64,000 nt of DNA from Liolophura sinensis (Eukaryota; Mollusca; Polyplacophora; Chitonida; Chitonidae), in NCBI RefSeq assembly GCF_032854445.1, contig NC_088307.1:26612046-26676045 (forward strand), in the 5' to 3' direction. A program made the translations under genes and the position numbers. Below the pieces are notes generated by a model, which did no database searches, was not told the DNA's origin, and saw nothing but the letters and a program-made list of their open reading frames with translations. Positions 59,101 to 64,000 of the stretch are shown piece by piece (within the stretch, counting starts at the first letter, position 1; each line of letters starts with the position of its first letter).

Positions 59101-60522
59101 GAGGCATCCACTTGTTAGTATGGTTTTTGTTCTCTACTTGCAGGCTGATCGTTTAGCAAGAGGAGCAACTGTAAGTTAAGTCGAAAATAGTGTGTTTTAG
59201 TTTGTTCTAGTTTCACATTCATCGTGTGGAGTCTTGGTGTAAAAGTCCTATAAAAACTTTCTTTCCTCAGTGAATACAAATAGTCTACATGTAGAAAAGA
59301 AATATCAAAACAATTCAAGTGCGCAATCTGTGCAGTAACTCTAAATATTTTGGTTAAAGATAATTGCTAAGAATGGGAATTATTTTCTTTCGCCTAGAAA
59401 TTTATATAGATTAAAGGCCAGAGAAAATGTGTCCATCATTCGTAAATGCTTAGCACGAATTATGACGAATGCTTTTGCATAAAAACTTTTCAAACGCCTT
59501 TTCTGGAGTAAAATCGAGGTATATTTAGATTCTGTTTTCGACGGTAAGATGGAACTTTAAGATGTCATTTTACCAAGAAAATGTAACAAAAATGTGAATG
59601 TGCCTGATTTCAGTGGAGTCTAAGTTCAGACATCAAATCTGAGGATCGGCAGAAACGAGGGGCTCAATGGGTAAGCACTGGAATTGTGTGTGCAAATCTC
59701 ATCCTGGGTCACGTGCTCTTGTTGGACGTGTGCATTTATCAACAATATTGTCAAAAAGAAAAGAGTCGAATTTTACGGTCCATCCGCTGTTGGTCCAATG
59801 AAATTATTTCGTGAGCTTTTTGATTCCTACAAAGGCCTGTTTAAATACGATTTTGATCGTCACGACGACACATACTGTCAACGAGGGAATTGAGAGCACA
59901 AAGGCTGTATTGTATTAACAAGGTCAATATAAATTTGAGGGCAAGCTCATTTGTCTTATGAAAGTCCTGGAAGTTTACGTCGATATAATCCCCCAGTGGT
60001 CGCAGGAGAAGTTAGCTGACTGGATAAGTCCAAAGAATGTAAAAAGTAAACCAATACTAGGAAGCTGCCGGTATATCTACTTCAAAGATCTTGCTTTAAT
60101 GTAAGACTTAAAGACTAATGTTTTACTATATTTTTACTGCACATATAAGCCTGGTCAGCAGCGTATGAAAAAAAACCCCGTAAGGCAGTAGGTTAACACA
60201 TATGACATGCAAAATAAAAGATATCTTTGAATACTGACTTCATTCAGTCGCCTGGAGCATATCTTGAGTCTTTTCTATATCACTGCAAACTCTTGACTGC
60301 TCCTCTTTGTATGATTCCGTCCTGTTTTCTTACTTTGTATACTTTCTCATTTCTTTGGTAATTTGTGATAGACGTCGTTTTGGAAATTGACCTTGCGATC
60401 ATTGACCCGGGAACATCTTTATAGGCTGACGGCTTGTATAAGAATGTCTGTTTCGACGCATAGATTTATAAACCTAAACCGCTTTCATTTTTTTTTCTTC
60501 GCAGGATGACGATGGTAAATGA
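47013..60522 (+). CDS. Multi-copy secreted peptide precursor, 12 phase-0 exons, family not recognised
   Basis: Spliced from 47013-47147, 52076-52141, 53193-53258, 54200-54223, 56545-56601, 56997-57053, 57775-57801, 58245-58301, 58697-58753, 59144-59170, 59614-59670 and 60505-60522; 215 residues. Every exon is a multiple of three with GT-AG borders and phase 0. Residues 1-23 form a signal peptide (MKAASAIFVTSAMLLMWSKT...SQG). Basic sites follow: RAKR, RKRR, REKR, WQKR, then RQKR, RRKR, RQKR, RQKR and RQKR-type ends of the repeats. Four repeats share W-S-x-x-x-D-[MI]-x-x-E-[DN]-R-[QR]-K-R. R-x-K-R suits furin-type proprotein convertases, so the product should pass through the secretory pathway. 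No Gly before the basic sites, so no amidation is predicted; no cysteines in the repeats. It could be a neuropeptide or another secreted polyprotein; its role is unknown. Confidence 0.82.
47938..48752 (+). repeat. G-rich GGGGTGATGA-type array
   Basis: About 815 bases made almost only of G, T and A in variants of GGGGTGATGA, with GGGG runs every 6-12 bases. Lies in the first coding intron of the peptide precursor, on its sense strand, so both DNA and pre-mRNA could form G-quadruplexes. Confidence 0.93.
48770..48880 (+). mobile_element. SINE tail, diverged
   Basis: TTTCCTCCACCTGCTTATAA, GTCGTATAAGTAAAATTTCC and an AAATGAATAAATAAAC tail, directly after the G-rich array. Confidence 0.65.
49425..51963 (+). 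repeat. 43-bp tandem array, about 59 copies
   Basis: Units contain TCATGTTAAATCATTTCCTA, AATATCCTG and TGTTCTCACCAAAG. Copies differ by few bases; variant order (CCCAAGTACC, CTAAATATTC) hints at blocks. Fills half of the precursor intron 47148-52075 and ends about 110 bases before its acceptor. No unique spacers, so not a CRISPR array. Confidence 0.96.
52076..52141 (+). CDS. Precursor exon 2: RKRR site
   Basis: Acceptor AG 52074-52075 after TTCTTTCCAATTT, donor GTAAAT after 52141. Encodes SHDQKESIMFGGVFRKRRAE then SK (22 residues). Confidence 0.8.
52640..53000. mobile_element. Mosaic of SINE pieces
   Basis: A plus head remnant (GGGTCTCCGTGGCTGAATGC at about 52648), a C-run, plus body (TCCTCCCACAATAATGCCTG) and then a minus body/head (TACAATCGGAGAGGAAGCCG). 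Confidence 0.65.
53193..53258 (+). CDS. Precursor exon 3: divergent W module with REKR site
   Basis: Acceptor AG 53191-53192, donor GTAATG after 53258. Encodes WIDPDISNDDKFFLEREKR and GLS. Like the later modules it starts with W, has D-I-S and acidic residues, and ends in a basic site plus a short tail. Confidence 0.82.
53840..54015 (-). mobile_element. Main-family SINE, 3' part
   Basis: ACGCCGTACTCAAGAATATT, GGCGGCCAGCATTATGGTGG and CCATCCGCAGGTTGCTGG; very well conserved. Confidence 0.92.
54200..54223 (+). CDS. Precursor exon 4: 8-codon mini-exon WQKRSVDM
   Basis: Acceptor TTTGTTTCAG ending 54199, donor GTGAGA after 54223. Keeps the first W and the QKR-x-V-D-x end of the 19-residue module, so it may be a module that lost its middle. 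With exon 3 it would release a pentapeptide GLSWQ. Confidence 0.72.
54975..55242 (+). mobile_element. Main-family tRNA-derived SINE, full length
   Basis: The reference copy of this window. tRNA-like head with box A TGGCTCAGTTGG and box B-like GAGTTCAAGTCC, body CTCCCACCATAATGCTGGCC, tail GTAAAACACCAATCAAATAA and AAATA repeats. Target site duplication AAGGAAAG at 54967-54974 and 55243-55250. Confidence 0.93.
56109..56135 (+). pseudogene. Decayed copy of the ADRLARGAT exon
   Basis: 27 bases aligning codon by codon with exons 7 and 10: reads VDRLTRRVS. The AG before it has become GG and the donor GTAAGT has become AGAAGT. The sequences on both sides (for example 55690-55730 and 56150-56250) also align with the introns around exon 7. 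Confidence 0.7.
56545..56601 (+). CDS. Precursor exon 5: W-S module copy 1
   Basis: Acceptor TTGTTTTAG ending 56544, donor GTAAGA after 56601. Encodes WSRVSDMSPENRQKREVDW. Confidence 0.88.
56997..57053 (+). CDS. Precursor exon 6: W-S module copy 2
   Basis: Acceptor GGTTTTAG ending 56996, donor GTAAGC after 57053. Encodes WSLIADMTPEDRRKRSSDR. Joined after exon 5 it gives a D-W-W-S junction, so one peptide spans two exons. Confidence 0.88.
57408..57645 (+). mobile_element. Second-family tRNA-derived SINE, full length with target site duplication
   Basis: Head with box A-like TAGCAGAGTTGG and box B GGTTCGAATC; 3' end CTGAAAAATTGTTGAATACG and CGTTAAACCCC. Flanked by TCTTGGTATGT at 57397-57407 and 57646-57656. 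The paralogous site in cassette unit 2 is uninterrupted. Confidence 0.88.
57775..57801 (+). CDS. Precursor exon 7: 9-codon ADRLARGAT exon
   Basis: Acceptor CTTATAG ending 57774, donor GTAAGT after 57801. Encodes ADRLARGAT; R-L-A-R could be a further cleavage site. Exact protein copy of exon 10. Confidence 0.82.
58245..58301 (+). CDS. Precursor exon 8: W-S module copy 3
   Basis: Acceptor TTGTTTTAG ending 58244, donor GTAAGC after 58301. Encodes WSRVSDMSPEDRQKRRVDW; the duplicate of exon 5, exactly 1700 bases downstream. Confidence 0.88.
58697..58753 (+). CDS. Precursor exon 9: W-S module copy 4
   Basis: Acceptor GGTTTTAG ending 58696, donor GTAAGC after 58753. Encodes WSLMADMTPEDRQKRSPDR; the duplicate of exon 6, exactly 1700 bases downstream. 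Confidence 0.88.
59144..59170 (+). CDS. Precursor exon 10: second ADRLARGAT exon
   Basis: Acceptor CTTGCAG ending 59143, donor GTAAGT after 59170. Same nine residues as exon 7; third-base and intron differences show it is a separate copy. Confidence 0.82.
59550..59880 (+). repeat. Partial cassette unit 3 (exon 11 and start of its intron)
   Basis: Exon 11 plus about 210 bases of the following intron align with those of exons 5 and 8 (shared CAAATCTCATCC, TCTTGTT, AAATACGATTTTGAT-like blocks). No copies of the exon 6 or exon 7 type are visible after it. Confidence 0.78.
59614..59670 (+). CDS. Precursor exon 11: most diverged W-S module
   Basis: Acceptor GATTTCAG ending 59613, donor GTAAGC after 59670. 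Encodes WSLSSDIKSEDRQKRGAQW. Flanking introns match those of exons 5 and 8, so it opens a third cassette whose other exons are missing. Confidence 0.87.
60505..60522 (+). CDS. Precursor exon 12: last codons DDDGK and stop
   Basis: Acceptor TTCTTCGCAG ending 60504; GAT GAC GAT GGT AAA then TGA 60520-60522. The long pyrimidine tract and the AATAAA 130 bases on support a terminal exon. Confidence 0.72.
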   Translation, partial: DDDGK

Positions 60523-60652
60523 GGCCTTGTACCTTGACCCCCGGCGCAACTCCATATTAACCAAGTTTTTATTTTGGAAATTGTGTACAACAATATTCAG
60601 AAAGTACTCGACCATAACCTTGTCAACTTGATAAAATATCTTCCTAACCAAG

Positions 60653-60658
60653 AATAAA
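60653..60658 (+). terminator. Polyadenylation signal AATAAA of the peptide precursor
   Basis: AATAAA 131 bases after the stop codon, outside any SINE tail. Confidence 0.6.
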
Positions 60659-61982
60659 ATGTTTTAAACATATTTCAAGTAACGACGATAAATACACCAA
60701 ATGTATAAATGCATCGTATAGGTATCCTACATAAAGTGTTAAAAGCTTACCTTTTTGTGATGTTGTTTACAGGAGATATTGCAGTTCAAAATAATCCGAA
60801 TCGCGCACTTTGGACAAATCGAAAGCTTCGGGCCATGTTATTAATTATAGCCAATCGGATGCCTCCCACCCCTTTCCCTGGGACATTTTGAGTAACCAGT
60901 AAGATTACATGTACAAGATTTGTTGTCTTTCTTATGTTCTGTCTCGTGCCATCGAGATTCGCTGGCCAAGAGAACAAATGTATTGTTGCTCAAGTCTGTT
61001 GTCTGTTCTAAACCATAGAACTGGTGTATTACTTCTTCGTTCATATTTAGCTCCATGTGTTTTCCTAATGTGATCAGAGTCACTGTACACAGAAAAAAAC
61101 TTTCATTGCCGGGTCCCTATATATGTATTTATACACTCTACGAATCACGTTCAACACGCACTTGAACCTATTATAAGTCTTTAATTATAATATAATTGCT
61201 GTTTGAAGGCTAGGTTTGTAAAATGTCATAAAGCAAGTAAAATATCCAGAATAACTGCAAAATACGTCAAAAAAGTATTTGTTCTTCGTTTATTCCTCTT
61301 TCGTTGAGATATTAACCCGCCGATGTCAACATTAGATATCAAAAGCTCAGCCTCTGTGATAGATAATAGTCAACAACGCTCATAGTGCACTTTCTAACAG
61401 CAACATCATTGTTGACCACTAGCCCCCACACGCGGAAATAGTCGTCGGTTATGTGCACCAGAGTTATCTCCTCGGAAGTAAAAGGTCCTCGGGTTCTGAT
61501 GTGCACTTGGTTTAAATCCATTACTTATTACCTATTCTATATTTCATTCTGCCGCATTAAACCAGCATGAAATGCACTATAAATCCACTCCTCGGTTTTC
61601 AATCAAAACATCAAACACAGCTACAATTAAATTGCGTGGGTCTGCCTAGTACAGATTTGCCTACGGATTCTTTTCTACAGAACAGGGCACTTTTTAAGCA
61701 CTTTCAGTTCATGACTTGAGTGCTATTAAGTGCTTAATGAATACATCCCCTGAACGATTGTGCACATCACTATTTGATCTTGTGTCCTGGTCTGTGCATT
61801 TTGTATTTAATCAGTGTTTTATGCCGAACTCATGAATATTTTTCCTCTCCTAATGGACTTCACTGTAGAACGAGAGTGATGTATTGACGCATGCAGCTTT
61901 ACTGGCGTATTTAATGCCTTTTGGTATTAACGACGTATACTCATCAAAACTATAAACGCAACAAGCAATTTTATATAATTTT
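60659..61982 (+). other. Intergenic downstream of the peptide precursor
   Basis: No supported gene. A reverse SINE tail (TATGCCGAACTCATGAATAT) is at about 61803-61850. A 60-codon minus frame at 61339-61521 is open but matches nothing I know. Confidence 0.35.
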
Positions 61983-62324
61983 CCCTCAGTATTAAACAAC
62001 GTGTTCAGTCAAAAATTAGAGTAATTTTTCATTATCAATAGTGGCTTCAGTTTTCCTCAGGCTTTCACATTTTAGGGTAATAATTCAGGAGTTATGACAG
62101 TGTGAAAACAGAATGGTCGGTAATCACAGTTCACACCACTCAGTACCGAGTGTGTCCACCATTGGCATCACAAAGAGCGTGAATTGGGATTCCCGACCAT
62201 TCTGTTTTCAGGCTACCACAGCTACTGGATTGCGGTAAACTGTGAAAATCTGGTGGTAATTGAAGCCACGATTGGTAATGGATACTTATCCTAACTGTTA
62301 TCCTAACTGTTATCCTAACAATAT
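61983..62324. mobile_element. MITE family A, right end lost
   Basis: Left end CCCTCAGTATTAAACAACGT equals the reverse complement of the right end at 27848. Internal blocks TAATCACAGTTCAC and AATCTGGTGG are shared, and CAGAATGGTCGG pairs with CCGACCATTCTG inside it. Confidence 0.8.
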
Positions 62325-63204
62325 AAAATTAAACCCTGCCTTTACATTTTCGTTAAGCATATTTATGAATACAATCCGAGATCCCTGCAGGCAGATATAG
62401 CTGAGATAATGTGATGTCGCTAGTGAAGTATCGCGGCTAAAAGACGTGGTTTTATGGAAGCTGTTTACTGCGTCTTTCAGCCGACACAACTGTCCACGCA
62501 AGATATGTATTCAATCAAATCGAGTAACTACTGTAAAAACACACAATAAAAATTAGCCGTTTTAGTCCCCAACTAGCCTTGTTCAAACCATTGTGAATTC
62601 GCAAGAATCAAACCCTAACATCACAAAGCTGTCTTAGACTTTAGTCATATGTAGTCATAACTCAGTCATAACAGTTTACAGCTCTAAAATTGTCACTTGC
62701 CACAGGCGTTTTTATTTTTATACTTGGTGTTCCTTTAGACTTTCATGACAAAATCGTAAATTATTGCTTAAGTTCAAAAATAAGTTCACGAACTATACCA
62801 CAAGGTATGACTAAGTTCGTCTGGGGCCTGAACTGTTATTGCGTATTATAATATTAAAAATTTTCCTTATTGCACTCATGGCAACCGCGGTGCGGTTTGA
62901 TTTCGCTAAATTTTTTATTTGCTATTTGATGCCGCATGGATATTATACTTATGTACCAGGGTAGTCTGGTTTATTGCTAGAAGAGAAGCCAATTTAAACC
63001 TCCTTGAAGCCACAGCACCTGGAAAAGTACCTGACAAAACCCCTGACATATAGCTGCATCAGGTCCAACGGGTAATAAAATCATATTTATGACCTTATTT
63101 GGTAAAATCTGGTGGACGACCACCAGAATCCGCTCTGAAGGCGAGGTTCCCGGATACTGTGCAGAACGGTATGGAAAGCATTGTCCTTTGCCACCTGTCA
63201 GATA

Positions 63205-63207
63205 CAT

Positions 63208-63238
<31 letters not shown>

Positions 63239-63420
63239 TTTGATTGGTGTTTTACGCCTTAGATTTATCTTACATGTCGGCGGCCAGCACTGGTGTGTTC
63301 GAAAACCAGGCCAAACCTGAAGGAAACCCACGATCATCCGCCGGTTGCTGGCAGACCTTACCGGGTACGGTCGGAGAGAAAGCCAGCATGAGCTGGACTT
63401 GAACTCACAGCGGCCACCAA
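63205..63420 (-). mobile_element. Main-family SINE with long ATTT tail
   Basis: (ATTT)n of about nine units, then TTGATTGGTGTTTTACGCC, GGCGGCCAGCACTGG and GCCAGCATGAGCTGGACTTG. A 9-10 unit tail suggests a fairly young copy. Confidence 0.88.
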
Positions 63421-63639
63421 ACGAGGTAACAATGAAGTCTAATCAGGAGGAGTTGGATTCAAACACGAATGCCGTATGTTGGCTCTTAATGATTCTAAAG
63501 GCCTTTGTGGAGTCGTCTTTATGCCCTATTAGTAACGTTTCTAGAAGATTTGTCTTCCACCGATATGGCGTACAAGTCAGTACGCAACACTCTGCGGTTT
63601 TGACGAGATAATACGTCAAATCACTTCGCGTGAACGCGG

Positions 63640-63646
63640 TATAAAA
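63640..63646 (+). promoter_or_regulatory. Candidate TATA box
   Basis: TATAAAA within GCGGTATAAAACACT, about 250 bases before the candidate start codon at 63895. Confidence 0.35.
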
Positions 63647-63894
63647 CACTAAGTGTGACACACTTCTTGACCGCCAATCACAGGACAGGTACACCGTTTT
63701 ATGTGTGTGACAGCATATAGGCGACCTGAACAGAAACGTTCAGTAAGCTTGGGTATTAACTGTAGTTTGTTCCAGTCATCATACGAACAGCCCATAGCTG
63801 TTTTGAAAATAGATCTCGTCATAACAGAACACGGCGTAAGGTTTAAAAGGAAACTACAATTCGGATATTTAATCAAACGTTCTCATTAGTCAAA

Positions 63895-63975
63895 ATGTTG
63901 CTCCTCATATTGTCTTTACACTACTGTCTCCCAGTCCCAGCCCACGGAGAAGTTTGGACACCGATATGGTTATAG
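63895..63975 (+). CDS. Possible start of a secreted protein, cut by window or spliced
   Basis: ATG in CAAAATG, then MLLLILSLHYCLPVPAHGEV, which looks like a signal peptide with a cleavage site after AHG. The frame stops at TAG 63973-63975 unless a donor inside is used. Bases 63958-64000 hold two copies of ACACCGATATGGTTA, perhaps the start of a tandem repeat. Very short; could be chance. Confidence 0.22.
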   Translation: MLLLILSLHYCLPVPAHGEVWTPIWL

Positions 63976-64000
63976 AAGGGGATAAACACCGATATGGTTA

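Larger units (their letters stand above)
58170..59170 (+). repeat. Exon cassette unit 2 (exons 8-10)
   Basis: Second copy of the cassette. It lacks the SINE found in unit 1, preserving the empty target site near 59010-59025. Confidence 0.9.

Noticed and set aside
61339-61521. 60-codon minus frame that looks protein-like
   Set aside because: No flanking exons, no family recognised, isolated in intergenic DNA.

Overview
The window is animal DNA, most likely from a mollusc. It has spliced genes with GT-AG introns, long introns, AT-rich intergenic DNA, many tRNA-derived SINEs and many minisatellites. The commonest SINE ends in GTAAAACACCAATCAAATAAATA; from memory this tail and the second SINE family (tail GTACGACGTTAAAC-like) are typical of marine molluscs. 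The species cannot be named from the sequence.

Region 1, 743-33021, plus strand: 26 exons of a SEC16 homologue, the scaffold of ER exit sites. The 5' exons lie upstream of the window. The exons cover an R/Y/D/G-rich N-terminal part, the whole central conserved domain, a Q/N-rich linker and the conserved C-terminal motifs up to a TGA stop. One central exon (8690-8948) carries one base too many for its frame. Many introns carry their own private minisatellite. The one in the first intron copies the splice acceptor and exon start about nine times.

Region 2, 33022-46980: a probable 3' UTR, then intergenic DNA with SINEs, MITE-like inverted-repeat elements, a 75-bp array of about 33 copies (38808-41285) and a 48-bp array (44815-45345). 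A weak two-exon minus-strand candidate for a small membrane or secreted protein sits at 37210-38398.

Region 3, 46990-60658, plus strand: the main find. I read a 215-residue secreted precursor from 12 exons, all joined by phase-0 introns. It has a signal peptide, basic cleavage sites (mostly R-x-K-R) and four copies of a peptide with core W-S-x-x-x-D-[MI]-x-x-E-[DN]-R before [QR]KR, each copy on its own 57-nt exon. A three-exon cassette (57, 57 and 27 nt) is tandemly duplicated and starts a third time; a decayed fourth relic lies upstream. I do not recognise this family; it looks like a neuropeptide-type or other secreted polyprotein. Its first long intron is about two thirds tandem repeat.

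Region 4, 60659-64000: mostly intergenic, with a truncated MITE, SINE pieces and, at the right edge, a TATA box ahead of a short ORF that looks like a signal peptide.

The two main genes share the secretory pathway only in a general sense (SEC16 organises ER export; the precursor is a secretory cargo). Nothing in the sequence shows that they are functionally linked.
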